NCBI GenBank assembly: GCA_038237475.1
Contig: JBBRYS010000005.1
Span: 248,001-312,000 of the forward strand
Source of the DNA: JAOAPY01 sp038237475
GTDB lineage: Bacteria; Acidobacteriota; Blastocatellia; Pyrinomonadales; Pyrinomonadaceae
Length of the DNA: 64,000 nt
Direction of reading: 5' to 3'
Position numbers and translations under genes: made by a program. The notes beneath the pieces were generated by a model. That model was not told the DNA's origin. It did no database searches and worked only from the letters and a program-made list of their open reading frames with translations. Shown here one piece after another: positions 25,637 through 34,600 of this stretch (the stretch's first letter is position 1; each line of letters starts with the position of its first letter).

Positions 25637-26902
25637 CTATTTGAGTATCGCGGCCTGGGGACTGAGGACGACCAGGTGCCAGCGCTGGAAAGTGTTAATC
25701 GTGTCGTGCGCCATCAGCCGCACGTAAGCTGTCTTGACGTAGAGTTTTTCCGGCAGAGGCCACATGAGTCGCACAATTGGATTGAATGAAGGCGGCGTTT
25801 CTTCCGTCGCCTGCGGGGTCGGCGATGTTGCCTCATTGGCATTGGCAGCCGGAACGCCTTTTTGCTCGAATGTTCGCGAAGCGGAAATCAGCGCGTCTCG
25901 CAAGGCAGCCCGAGCCTGCGTAGGCTTGTTCGTTGCCGTATCGTAAATACCTATGTCGCTATCAAATGCTGTGGCAACCTTGGATGCGTCCGGGGACCAG
26001 ACCGGCAATGCCTCCGTCAGTTGATCGTCCAACAATCGCTCTTGTCCTTCCGGCGTAATCAAGCGCGGCCTGCCGGCGGGAAGCTTGTACTCCTTCTCGC
26101 GCGCATTCCATTCCTCTTCCTTGCAGGCCAGGGCCACGAGGGCATGACTGTCGGGGGCCCAGTCCGCGTAGAAGTAAATCAAGCCCTCACGTGCGAGCAG
26201 CGGCTTCAGTTCAAAACCGTCTCGATTACAGATGTAGATCTGTTCGGTACTAAATACCGGCACAGGTGCAAATACGGGCGCCGCCCTTGGTGCAGACGGC
26301 AGTGGTGAACCTGCGGGAGGCGCGCTGAGTGGAATGTCATCGGGAGGAGTCGGTGAAGGGCTTGGTTTGAAGCTCCGGTGCGCAATGAAAGTTATGTAGT
26401 TTCCATCCGGCGACCAACTCGCAGATTCGGGGAAAGCGCAGACAAGTTCGGGCGGTGTCAGGTTACGGAGAAATTTTCCTTCCGCGGCATACAGGTCAAT
26501 GCGAAATGATTCAGTGGGCTCGTCGGCAGTGCCGTAAAGCGCAAGCACACGCTGGCCGTCAGGAGAGACTACGGTTCGCAGCAATGCGTCATCTTTGCGA
26601 TTCGTATTAAAGTCTGTCTGAATCGCTGCCGCCTTCTCATTCAGATCGTCGGCCTTGATTTCAGAAGGCAAGCCGGTGTCGGCTTCCAGACGAAACGCCA
26701 GCCGTTGCGCAGGGACATCCCGCATCACCAGCGGCCGCACATCCCGCCGCTCGATTATTTTGTCGCAGGCGCCGGCACAGCCAACAATTATCAGGCTGAC
26801 AATGAAAATCGCAGCCAACCTGAACGGCATGTGCCTGATTGAGCTCTGCGATCCGTGCTGATGGCCACAGGGTTCGAGCGATCTGGGTGTTTTGAGATTC
26901 AT
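25637..26902 (-). CDS. Lipoprotein with TolB-like (PD40) beta-propeller repeats
   Basis: 421 residues as drawn. The lipobox LIIVGC lies at 37-42; starting at the in-frame ATG at 26830 would place it at residues 13-18, a more usual lipoprotein signal, so the true start may be there. PD40-type repeats are visible: VVSPDGQRVLALYG, ASWSPDGNYITFIA, ADWAPDSHALVALA and PVWSPDASKVATAF. A Pro/Ser-rich insertion (PSPSPTPPDDIPLSAPPAG) sits in the middle. Probably an envelope-anchored binding or scaffold protein. It is the last gene of a minus-strand run beginning with the M61 peptidase. Confidence 0.8.
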   Translation of the reverse strand: MNLKTPRSLEPCGHQHGSQSSIRHMPFRLAAIFIVSLIIVGCAGACDKIIERRDVRPLVMRDVPAQRLAFRLEADTGLPSEIKADDLNEKAAAIQTDFNTNRKDDALLRTVVSPDGQRVLALYGTADEPTESFRIDLYAAEGKFLRNLTPPELVCAFPESASWSPDGNYITFIAHRSFKPSPSPTPPDDIPLSAPPAGSPLPSAPRAAPVFAPVPVFSTEQIYICNRDGFELKPLLAREGLIYFYADWAPDSHALVALACKEEEWNAREKEYKLPAGRPRLITPEGQERLLDDQLTEALPVWSPDASKVATAFDSDIGIYDTATNKPTQARAALRDALISASRTFEQKGVPAANANEATSPTPQATEETPPSFNPIVRLMWPLPEKLYVKTAYVRLMAHDTINTFQRWHLVVLSPQAAILK

Positions 26903-26988
26903 GCGGGCGCTAGATCATAGGAAGCGACAGTGGGCTTGTCAACGAACTACCTTTTAATAGGCCGCTGGCATCCTGGATAATTTCGCTT

Positions 26989-27957
26989 TCACTTTCCGAA
27001 AATAACTCCCCGCCTTAGTTTCTCGTCAATGGTCAGAATGGCGCGCAAAGTGTTCCGGGGCGAGAGGTGCTCCTCGTCTGAGTCATCTTCTTCCACGCAG
27101 TTATGTTCGATCGAGCGCGCTAATCGTCGCGGCAGTGGATCATAGTTGGGTGAACTCAGAATGAATGACTGTACCGCCAGGCTTCCCACCAGATCGCAGG
27201 TCAACTCTTCTGCCCGCTGTTCGTGAATGCGGAGTTTGGTCAGGTTTGAGGCCTGATCGCCAACCGCACGAAATAGGGGCCGCAACGAATCTGAATCGCC
27301 ATCGCCGATGTGGACCAACTCATGAGCTAGCACGCTGACCATACCTTCATCGGAGCGGAGACCGGCCAGAAAAATCGTGCCAAAGGTAATGGTATGCGGA
27401 CTCTTAAGGTAGACCGAAGCATTGTCGCGAGCTTCGATGTCGGGCTTGATCTTGCGTACTGACTGGATGTGAGAAATCGCGCGTTTGAAACGCCCCTCGT
27501 GAGACCTGCTCTTGTCAATCCCGTAGGTTGCCGATAGCTCGCGCAGTGACGCGATAACCAACTCCCTCGCAACCGGAAGCAATCGCTGCGCGCGCTCCGC
27601 GCCGGTTATTACCTCGGGTGCCTGTAACGGCAGCGATGGGCGTCTCTGCATGTCATCGATCGGCAGACTGCCGCGATCGTCCTTCAACCGCTCATGACAC
27701 ACCGCGACGATCGCATCCTCCACCATTTCCCGATCAGACTCGGAGAGCGACGCGCGTGGACGGCTGCTGTGCGATCCGTTCTTCCGATCCTTTTGGGCGA
27801 AGGCCGCGATGGTAGACAGCAGGATCGCAAGGACAAAGAACAGAGCTATGCGCCGGGAGTGCGAGACACTCAGGCGCGGGCGAATTTCTGCCGGCGCCTT
27901 TCCATCTGCGTGTTCGCCTGATTCACAAGTTCCCAAACCGTAGTCCCGCATACCCAA
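26989..27957 (-). CDS. Exported HExxH metalloprotease (M48-like)
   Basis: 322 residues. A hydrophobic segment ALFFVLAILLSTIAAFAQ (about 38-55) preceded by basic residues looks like a signal peptide, so the true start may lie inside the first 35 codons. The zinc site is SVLAHELVHIGDGD with HELVH at 212-216, and a downstream glutamate in EQRAEELTCDLVG provides the likely third ligand, as in M48 peptidases. The spacing and the rest of the protein do not match a named M48 member that I know. It is 33 nt downstream of the enoyl-CoA hydratase gene. Confidence 0.7.
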   Translation of the reverse strand: MGMRDYGLGTCESGEHADGKAPAEIRPRLSVSHSRRIALFFVLAILLSTIAAFAQKDRKNGSHSSRPRASLSESDREMVEDAIVAVCHERLKDDRGSLPIDDMQRRPSLPLQAPEVITGAERAQRLLPVARELVIASLRELSATYGIDKSRSHEGRFKRAISHIQSVRKIKPDIEARDNASVYLKSPHTITFGTIFLAGLRSDEGMVSVLAHELVHIGDGDSDSLRPLFRAVGDQASNLTKLRIHEQRAEELTCDLVGSLAVQSFILSSPNYDPLPRRLARSIEHNCVEEDDSDEEHLSPRNTLRAILTIDEKLRRGVIFGK

Positions 27958-27990
27958 ATCCTTTTCGTCACGGCAGCTTAGTTCTTCCTG

Positions 27991-28800
27991 CTAGCGGCTC
28001 CGCCAAGCCGGCTTACGTTTCTCCATAAAAGCCTTTACACCCTCGTTAGCATCTTCTGTCTTCATCAACTCGTGCAAGTAGATGTCTTCCACCTCGGCCA
28101 GCGCAGTCGCCAGGGAACGGCCCCGGCTTAGATCGAGCGCTCGCCTCGTAGCCTGCAGAGAGACGCCGGACAGTTCACGAAACTTTCCCAGCAGTTCGTT
28201 GGTCTTGGCCTGCAGTTGCTCAATCGGAACTACGTAATTTACCAAACCGAGAGAAGCAGCCTGAGTCGCGCTAATTAACTCGCCGGTCAGAATAAGCTCA
28301 CGAGCCGCCTTGTCGCCGATGATGGACGGTAAGAGCACGCACGCCACGGGGGGAAATACACCCAGCTTGATCTCCGGCTGGCCAAAACGGGCGCGCTCAC
28401 TGGCTACCACAATGTCGCATCCGGCCACCAACTCGCAACCGCCCCCCAACGCTGCGCCGTCAACTACCGCGATGGTCGGTTTCGCCAACTGCTCAAGGCT
28501 GCGAAAAATGGCGTGAAATGACTCGAGCATTTGAAAGATAGTCTCCGTCGCATGCTCTTCGATCGCGACGCCGGCGCTGAAGGCTCGGGTGCCCGGATCG
28601 GCATCGAAGACGATTGCGACGATCTCGCGACGATCTGTGCACTCCGCGAGCGCAGCGCCAATCTCGCGCATCATGGCAATGTCAAAAACATTGAGCGGAG
28701 GACGCGCGAAGGTAATGCGCGCTACTCTATCCTCGAGGCTGAATTTGATGTGTTGGTATATGCTCAAAACTGTTTCGCTGCTGCAGTTGCTTGCAAACAT
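27991..28800 (-). CDS. Enoyl-CoA hydratase/isomerase family protein (dienoyl-CoA hydratase-like)
   Basis: 269-residue crotonase-fold enzyme. The oxyanion-hole segments are RAFSAGVAIEEHA and VDGAALGGGCELVAGCD, followed by ARFGQPEIKLGVFPPVACVLLP; the GQPEIKLGVFPP form and the PPLNVFDIAMM N-terminus resemble the cyclohexadienecarbonyl-CoA hydratase-like branch. It would add water to an enoyl-CoA in the cytoplasm; no benzoyl-CoA pathway genes are nearby, so the substrate is open. The ATG at 28800 has no clear ribosome site and a start about 11 codons later (TTG before SIYQHIKF) is possible. It is 21 nt downstream of the M61 peptidase gene. Confidence 0.85.
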   Translation of the reverse strand: MFASNCSSETVLSIYQHIKFSLEDRVARITFARPPLNVFDIAMMREIGAALAECTDRREIVAIVFDADPGTRAFSAGVAIEEHATETIFQMLESFHAIFRSLEQLAKPTIAVVDGAALGGGCELVAGCDIVVASERARFGQPEIKLGVFPPVACVLLPSIIGDKAARELILTGELISATQAASLGLVNYVVPIEQLQAKTNELLGKFRELSGVSLQATRRALDLSRGRSLATALAEVEDIYLHELMKTEDANEGVKAFMEKRKPAWRSR

Positions 28801-28821
28801 TCGCTACATGATAGATGACTT

Positions 28822-30723
28822 TTATCTCACTAACGGTGCGCCTAACCAGGCGCCGTAGATTTTCTGTTGCTCGATCGTTGGCTGGTCCACCTGGATGATA
28901 CGGTAATTCCCGGCGTTGCGGGCGCCCAATTTGATATTCAGCGTCCGCAAATCATCTGAACGAAAAATCGCGAGCTGGGCCAGATCGCCCGGCTTCTTTT
29001 CAGCCATACGAGCCATGAAAAACTCTTTCGAGACGCGCATGCCGTCGAGCGCCACAATCTGATCGCCGGCATTCAAGCCCTGCTCATAAGCCGGTGAGCC
29101 GGCCATGACTTTCGTGACCAACAGGCGTTCTGCCTGTTGCGAAAGATCGGCCCCAAAAAACTCAGGCCGCGGCCCCTGCAGCGCAGTGGTGGATTCCGGT
29201 GGGCTATTCTTATCCAGCCGTAAGCCGGCCACCTGCAACGACGCATCGTAATCGAGTTCTTCGCGCCCGCTGACATAACGCAAGAAGAACCTGTCCAGAC
29301 TCTCGCTTGCCATCAGCTCACAGGTCTTTTGAAAGTCCTGCGGTGTGTAGTTCCGGTTTTGCTTATAAAACTCGCGATAAAGATAGCGCATAACATCGTC
29401 CAGCGATTTCGTCCCCCGGCTGTGACGGCGAATCTCCAAATCAAGCAGCACGCCGAGCACGCCACCCTTGTCATAGTAAGAGATCTGCGAGTTGACTGCG
29501 TTCTCGTCCTGACGGTAATACTTAATCCAGCTATCGAAACTCGCCTCTTCAACGGATTGGACCAGACGCCCGGGCGTCTCCTGTAATGCCCGTATCTCGC
29601 TAGCCCGCGCCTTGAGGTAGTCCTGCTCCGATATCAAGCCGGCCCGGCGCAGGACAATTTCTGCGTAGTAATCAGTGATACCCTCGGCTACCCAGAGTAG
29701 TTTGGTGTAGTTTTCTTTTGTGTAATCGAATGGACCAAGCGCATCCGGACGTATACGTTTCACGTTCCAGAGATGGAAAAACTCATGCGCTACGAGTGAG
29801 AGAAAACCGCCATAGTCGCGCTCGCGAGTGTTGGCGAACGGCGCCGCTGAGTTACTGCCACCCACGACTGCTTTGCCAAACCCGAAACGTGGATAGCCGA
29901 GCGCAGTTGAATTCAAGTGTTCGAGACCGCCGCCCGTATTCGACCTCAGGTGAAGAATAAAAGTGTAATCGTGATAGGGGACTTCACCCCCCATCAACTC
30001 CACTTCGGTCTCTACGATCTTCTGCACATCAGCTCGCATGCGCTCAGCGTCATAATTGCCCGCGCCGTCAATGACAAGGCGGTGTGGCACACCCTTGACG
30101 GTAAACACCAGCACCTTGAAGTCGCTCACCTCGACCGGCGAATCGTAGAGCACGTCAAAGTTTTCAGCGTGAAATGTATTTGACTGACGTGGCACCGGTG
30201 GCAGGCCCGTAGCCACTTTCCAACCCTCAGGGGCATTTACTTTCAAAATGGCGGACTCGCCCAGCCGGCCTTCGGGATACATCAACAGATTCGTGTTGTT
30301 CCAGAACGCATGATCAGAATTCAGTTCGCTGGTACGAACTGAAAGTTCGTTAGCATAGACGCGGTAAGTCGCTCGCCACTCGCGCGAGCCGGCCGCCATG
30401 ATGCGCCATGAGTTCTTGTTGATCTTTTCCCATTTCAAAGGGTGGCCGCTGACATCGACCGCCTCAAAGTCCTGAACGTTCCGCTCGAATTCACGGATCA
30501 AATACGAGCCCGGCTGCCAGACCGGCAGCACCAGGACTGCCTCGCGCGGAGCATTTCCTTCGTGGCGGATCCTGATTTCAACTTCGAATAAATGGGTCTG
30601 CGGCCTGGGCATGGACACCGTAAAGCTAATTCCACCGCTATCTTTCTCCCGCGCGCGCCCCAGTGGGCCTGTGAGAAATATCAACAGCGCCGCGCCCGCG
30701 GCCAGCAAAATCATTCGACGCAT
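28822..30723 (-). CDS. M61 family (glycyl aminopeptidase-type) metallopeptidase with PDZ domain
   Basis: 633 residues from the ATG at 30723, which has AGAGGG upstream and starts the signal peptide MRRMILLAAGAALLIFLTG; a longer in-frame start is unlikely. The N-terminal beta-sandwich is followed by the thermolysin-like catalytic domain with LVAHEFFHLWNVKRIRP (HEFFH at 313-317) and the third ligand in WVAEGITDYYAEI. A PDZ domain ends the protein (AYEQGLNAGDQIVALDGMRV). Family members release N-terminal Gly or Ala from peptides. It is the first gene of a probable four-gene unit (21, 33 and 86 nt gaps) and is divergent from the thioredoxin gene. Confidence 0.92.
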   Translation of the reverse strand: MRRMILLAAGAALLIFLTGPLGRAREKDSGGISFTVSMPRPQTHLFEVEIRIRHEGNAPREAVLVLPVWQPGSYLIREFERNVQDFEAVDVSGHPLKWEKINKNSWRIMAAGSREWRATYRVYANELSVRTSELNSDHAFWNNTNLLMYPEGRLGESAILKVNAPEGWKVATGLPPVPRQSNTFHAENFDVLYDSPVEVSDFKVLVFTVKGVPHRLVIDGAGNYDAERMRADVQKIVETEVELMGGEVPYHDYTFILHLRSNTGGGLEHLNSTALGYPRFGFGKAVVGGSNSAAPFANTRERDYGGFLSLVAHEFFHLWNVKRIRPDALGPFDYTKENYTKLLWVAEGITDYYAEIVLRRAGLISEQDYLKARASEIRALQETPGRLVQSVEEASFDSWIKYYRQDENAVNSQISYYDKGGVLGVLLDLEIRRHSRGTKSLDDVMRYLYREFYKQNRNYTPQDFQKTCELMASESLDRFFLRYVSGREELDYDASLQVAGLRLDKNSPPESTTALQGPRPEFFGADLSQQAERLLVTKVMAGSPAYEQGLNAGDQIVALDGMRVSKEFFMARMAEKKPGDLAQLAIFRSDDLRTLNIKLGARNAGNYRIIQVDQPTIEQQKIYGAWLGAPLVR

Positions 30724-30870
30724 AGTAGAGCCCTCTTTGATACCTTCAGGTTTCAAGCCTGGTGACAATGCATCTCCTTAACCCCGCTTCACGCGGCGTC
30801 CGATTGAATGGCTGCCCCACCATGTTACTATGCGCTCATATCTAAGACCTATACTGAGGGGTGCAAGGGG

Positions 30871-31335
30871 ATGCAGATCGTAGCTTGCGCTAAATGTGGC
30901 GCGAAGAATCGAGTTGAACCGCAAAAGGCAGAAAAGCTTCTGCCGAAATGCGGACGCTGTGGTAACGAACTTAATCTTTCAGGCGGACCTTCGGTTGATA
31001 CCAGCAAAACTTTGCGCGTTACCGATTCATCATTTGCTCATGATGTGTTGGGCGCAAAAGATCTCGCTGTATTGCTGGACTGTTGGGCCCCCTGGTGCGG
31101 CCCCTGCCGTGCGGTTGCTCCGGTACTGGATCAACTCGCAGCGGAATCAGCGGGCAAATATCTGATTGCCAAGCTTAACGTAGACGAGAACCCGCAGGTC
31201 GCCAGTCAGTTTCAAATTCAGAGCATTCCTACGATGCTCATCTTCAAAAACGGACAGCTAATCGATCGCATAGTCGGTGCCCTGCCAAAGCCGGCACTGG
31301 CGGATCGGCTCACCAGAGCTGCCGCCGCTGCTTAA
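30871..31335 (+). CDS. trxC: Thioredoxin with N-terminal zinc ribbon (Trx2/TrxC type)
   Basis: 154 residues from the ATG at 30871; an upstream in-frame start would add 21 residues without conservation, and GAGGGG sits upstream of the chosen start. The N-terminus has two CxxC pairs (C6/C9 and C27/C30), the zinc-ribbon mark of thioredoxin 2. The thioredoxin fold carries the active site WAPWCGPC (Cys76, Cys79) and the cis-Pro segment QIQSIPTMLIFKNGQ. It reduces protein disulfides in the cytoplasm and is linked to oxidative stress in related bacteria. Confidence 0.93.
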   Translation: MQIVACAKCGAKNRVEPQKAEKLLPKCGRCGNELNLSGGPSVDTSKTLRVTDSSFAHDVLGAKDLAVLLDCWAPWCGPCRAVAPVLDQLAAESAGKYLIAKLNVDENPQVASQFQIQSIPTMLIFKNGQLIDRIVGALPKPALADRLTRAAAAA

Positions 31336-31376
31336 ACAAGCGAAGCTCATCCCCGTTCTTCGACATTTATGTTCGG

Positions 31377-32171
31377 TCACCTTTTCGACAATGCATCAGC
31401 ATAATAACGTCCCGGAGTAGTTCCTAAAGTCGTCTTAAACGCTGAAATGAAAGCGCTGGTGCTGTCATAACCAACTGCGAACGCCACCGTTGTCACCGAC
31501 TCGCCGGCTGCGAGCAAGCGTAGTGCGTGCAGCATGCGAAACTGCTGGCGCCATTTACCAAAACTCATTTCAGTTTCGACCTGAAACAGACGTTCGATCG
31601 TTCGTTTGCTCGCTCCGATCCGCGGGCCAAGCTGATCTAATGAATGAGTTTCAGATGGATCCTCACGTAGTAACTCAACGACTCGGAGCGCGCGCCGGTC
31701 GCGAGGCATGGGAAGTCTCAGGGGAACCGTGCGTAGCGTTTCCAGCTGATCAAGTATCACCCCTGTCAACCGCTTCTGCACGGGCACCTTCCGATCCAGC
31801 ATTCCAATGTGAATTGTCCGCAGGATCAACTCGCGCAACAGTGGAGAAACATTAACGACGCAACATTCTCGCGGGAACGCCGCCGATAGAGAGGCCTTGA
31901 GGTACAGCGTGCGCAGAGAAACCGCGCCGACCATTTCAATTGAGTGCTCAGTCCCCGCCGGCACCCAGACGGCCCGGTGCGAAGGGACCACCCACGAACT
32001 TAGCGCCGTGTTGACATTCATCACGCCGCGAACCGCATAGACCAGCTGATGCCACTCATGCCGGTGAGAGTCAATCATGAAACCAGTCGAGTACCCGGAC
32101 GCCAGACTGCGAATCTCGAGACCGTCTTCCGAGGAGGCAGCCGCCGATCCTAACTGTCGTTTTACAGGCAT
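31377..32171 (-). CDS. AraC family transcriptional regulator
   Basis: 264 residues. The N-terminal cupin sensor has SHRHEWHQLVYAVRG and VPAGTEHSIEM (AraC ligand-binding type), and the C-terminal double helix-turn-helix reads LGPRIGASKRTIERLFQ and TVAFAVGYDSTSAFISAFKT, then LGTTPGRYY. The architecture resembles NimR/YeaM regulators. It is divergent from a VOC-family gene with about 100 nt between, so it may regulate that gene. The effector is unknown. Confidence 0.9.
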   Translation of the reverse strand: MPVKRQLGSAAASSEDGLEIRSLASGYSTGFMIDSHRHEWHQLVYAVRGVMNVNTALSSWVVPSHRAVWVPAGTEHSIEMVGAVSLRTLYLKASLSAAFPRECCVVNVSPLLRELILRTIHIGMLDRKVPVQKRLTGVILDQLETLRTVPLRLPMPRDRRALRVVELLREDPSETHSLDQLGPRIGASKRTIERLFQVETEMSFGKWRQQFRMLHALRLLAAGESVTTVAFAVGYDSTSAFISAFKTTLGTTPGRYYADALSKR

Positions 32172-32273
32172 AGGTTGGCATTATAGCGCAAGACTGCCGC
32201 GGCAATTGGTACTAGTATTTCTCTCCAGCGACTCATCCTGATTAGTGAATCTGAATCCTTCAAAGGAGTCACA

Positions 32274-32669
32274 ATGTCCAACAACATCAACAACGTCGAA
32301 CATTTCTCAATCAACGCCGATGACGTTTCGCGAGCGCGACGATTTTACGAAGGTACATTCGGCTGGCAGTTCACCCCCTGGGGGCCACCTGATTTTTATT
32401 TGATCAAAACCGGCAGCGAAGCAGAGCCCGGCATCCATGGCGCGCTGCAGGGACGCCGGGAGATTGTGAAAGGAAAGCCCACGTTCGGCTTTGAGTGCAC
32501 TATCGGAGTTGCTTCGGTGGATGACACGATCGCCGCGGTCGAAGCCAACGGAGGGAAAATCGTGATGCCGAAGTTTCACATTCCGACTGTCGGCACCTTA
32601 ATTTTCTTTGAAGATACGGAAGGGAATGTGGCCGGTGCCATGCAGTTTGAAGCAGGCGAAGCAGACTAA
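32274..32669 (+). CDS. VOC (glyoxalase/bleomycin-resistance) family protein
   Basis: 131 residues. Marks of the VOC fold are the N-terminal NVEHFSINADDVSRARRFYE segment followed by FGWQF, and the second half VDDTIAAVEANGGKIVMPKF with LIFFEDTEGNVAGAMQ. Metal ligands would be His in VEHF and Glu in FFEDTEGN; one of the usual pair is unclear, so it may bind rather than convert. AAGGAG lies before the ATG. It faces an AraC regulator and is followed by a long palindrome. Confidence 0.88.
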   Translation: MSNNINNVEHFSINADDVSRARRFYEGTFGWQFTPWGPPDFYLIKTGSEAEPGIHGALQGRREIVKGKPTFGFECTIGVASVDDTIAAVEANGGKIVMPKFHIPTVGTLIFFEDTEGNVAGAMQFEAGEAD

Positions 32670-32675
32670 GAAATT

Positions 32676-32762
32676 TAGCCGCGGATTACGCGGATAGGCG
32701 CGGATCAATAAGCCCACAAAAAGCTCCTGATCCGCGCCGGTCCGCGTAATCCGCGGCTATTG
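32676..32762. repeat. Near-perfect long palindrome, GATTACA type
   Basis: The left arm AGCCGCGGATTACGCGGATA and right arm TCCGCGTAATCCGCGGCT flank a second stem GGCGCGGATCA / TGATCCGCGCC, giving a hairpin of about 85 nt. It lies between convergent genes, where it could act as a bidirectional transcription end, but has no T-tract. Confidence 0.8.
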
Positions 32763-32779
32763 TTTTCCGAGTCTATTGG

Positions 32780-33766
32780 TTACGGCTTGGCGGGCAGTGG
32801 TCTCGCCAAAGCACCGGCGATGTACTCCGTCAGGCCGGCATCTGAATCACCGTGACGAAACTTATAAAAGTTCGTCAAGGTCGTTAACCAGGTGGCCTTG
32901 TTCGCGGCCTGTTGCGCATCGGTGCCCGCTGCGGCTACAGCGCGCGCATAGGCGTCAACAATGCGGTCTATCACCTGGTTTAATTTTTCCAGCTGCAACT
33001 TGCTTTCTGGTGACTCCGCTTTACCGGCAAAATTCTTCTGATATTCAGCGGACAACTTCGCGTAAGGACCAGTCTCGTAAGCCCGCGCCAGATAATAATA
33101 AAGCGTCGGGAGCTTTTTTAGATCGCTGTCGAACCCTGCAGTTTTCAGCAGAGCATCGATCGACTCATCCGGCGCTGTCTTCAACTTCAACAGTCCGATG
33201 GTGCTGTAAAGATAAGCCAGCGTATCGTTCTTGCCTTTGAACGGAGTCCAGCTATCCGGAGCTTTCCCAGTCTCAATCATCTGAATGGCCTTGTGCGCGT
33301 AGCCGATTGCTTCGGCATTAAAATTTTCATTGCGAGCGCTGGCCGCCAGGTATCCCGCGTTGCCCAGCGCAATCAGGCTGTCGAGGTGATTGGGATCTTC
33401 AGCCATCACCTGCTTGCCGATCTTGAAACCTTCAACAAAGTTTCGGTCGTTGTAGACTACGTCCCGGAGCTGGACGAACCGCTGCCGCCTTTCATAGTCG
33501 GCAGCCCACATTTGAATATATTTGGCATATTCATCATTCTCTTTCAGGTAACGCTGCAGGTAATCCTGGGCTGTGGCGTAGGCTATCGCTTCGTTGCTTT
33601 TATAGTTGTCGACGAATTTCGTATAAAGGTCGACTTTCACCTTATCGTCCGTCTCGTGCGGATTCGTCGTCTTCGTTTGCGACTGCGGCTGCGCAAAGCC
33701 AGAAATACTCACCAGTGCCAGCAGTAGGCCCATCACCAAATAATTACCAGATTTCCGAATCCTCAT
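32780..33766 (-). CDS. Secreted TPR-like protein of unknown function
   Basis: 328 residues from the ATG at 33766, supported by GGAGG upstream and by the signal peptide it starts (MRIRKSGNYLVMGLLLALVSISGFAQ). The mature part is mostly helical with TPR-like pairs, for example NHLDSLIALGNAGYLAASAR, NEAIAYATAQDYLQRYLK and LPTLYYYLARAYETGPYAKL. No catalytic motif is visible. Similar secreted helical-repeat proteins are common in Acidobacteriota; I cannot give a function. Confidence 0.75.
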   Translation of the reverse strand: MRIRKSGNYLVMGLLLALVSISGFAQPQSQTKTTNPHETDDKVKVDLYTKFVDNYKSNEAIAYATAQDYLQRYLKENDEYAKYIQMWAADYERRQRFVQLRDVVYNDRNFVEGFKIGKQVMAEDPNHLDSLIALGNAGYLAASARNENFNAEAIGYAHKAIQMIETGKAPDSWTPFKGKNDTLAYLYSTIGLLKLKTAPDESIDALLKTAGFDSDLKKLPTLYYYLARAYETGPYAKLSAEYQKNFAGKAESPESKLQLEKLNQVIDRIVDAYARAVAAAGTDAQQAANKATWLTTLTNFYKFRHGDSDAGLTEYIAGALARPLPAKP

Positions 33767-33892
33767 TTTCCCTCCATCCTCATTATTTGCGGGGAACGAA
33801 CGTCTGAGCAAATATGACAACTGCCGACGGACACTAAGAAGCGCCAAATGACTCCAGGGTTCGCCGATTATCGGTCAATTCGCCTAAGACTC

Positions 33893-34471
33893 TCAGATCT
33901 CTGCCCCATTCTGCGCTGGGTGCGCACTCGACTCTCGCAGCAATCGCTTGTGTTCATTTAGCGAACGCTGCAGAGCCGCCTTCTCCCTCCTTAGATCCAA
34001 CAGCGTCATCACCTGATTACTCAGCATCCGCAGCACGGCAATCTGGTCGGGGCTCAGATTGCGTGGCACACGGTCAATGACACACAGACTTCCGAGGCGG
34101 AATCCCTCAGGCGTGATAAGTGGAGCACCAGCGTACAGCCGGATGTAGGGCTCGGAAGTCACCAGCGGGTTGGCGGCAAAACGTTCGTCCACGAGTGCGT
34201 CAGGAACCACCATCGGGGCCCCCTGCAAAATCGTGTGAGAACAAAATGCTACGTCCCGCGATGTTTCTGATGGGCCCAGACCAAGTCTGGCCTTGAACCA
34301 CTGACGATCCTTGTCAACCAGGGAAATTATGGCTATGGGAGTCTGACAAATATAAGCCGCGATGCGAGTCAAATCGTCAAAAGCTCCCTCCTCGTCTGTG
34401 TCAAGAATCTCATATTGGCGCAACGCTTCCAGGCGGGCTGGTTCGTTATCGGGCAAAGGAGTTGATCTCAT
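33893..34471 (-). CDS. GAF domain sensor protein
   Basis: 192 residues from the ATG at 34471 (AGGAGAG upstream; the earlier in-frame start lacks support). The protein opens PLPDNEPARLEALRQYEILD, the usual lead-in to a GAF domain at about 40-170 with ICQTPIAIISLVDKDRQWFK, ETSRDVAFCSHTI and GSLCVIDRVPRNLSPDQI. It ends in a short coiled coil (LRREKAALQRSLNEHKRLLR). This GAF type normally precedes a kinase or diguanylate cyclase; here it stands alone with no output domain, so it may act through a partner. Confidence 0.87.
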   Translation of the reverse strand: MRSTPLPDNEPARLEALRQYEILDTDEEGAFDDLTRIAAYICQTPIAIISLVDKDRQWFKARLGLGPSETSRDVAFCSHTILQGAPMVVPDALVDERFAANPLVTSEPYIRLYAGAPLITPEGFRLGSLCVIDRVPRNLSPDQIAVLRMLSNQVMTLLDLRREKAALQRSLNEHKRLLRESSAHPAQNGAEI

Positions 34472-34600
34472 TTTCTCTCCTGAAAGCTGCAAGCCAGGGG
34501 TGGCGGCAGCAGTTAATCCATCGACCACTAAAGTTTTTCTCACCCTGAGGTTATACTCATCTATCGATAGATCGCAATCAGACGTAGTAGAGGATCGTTA

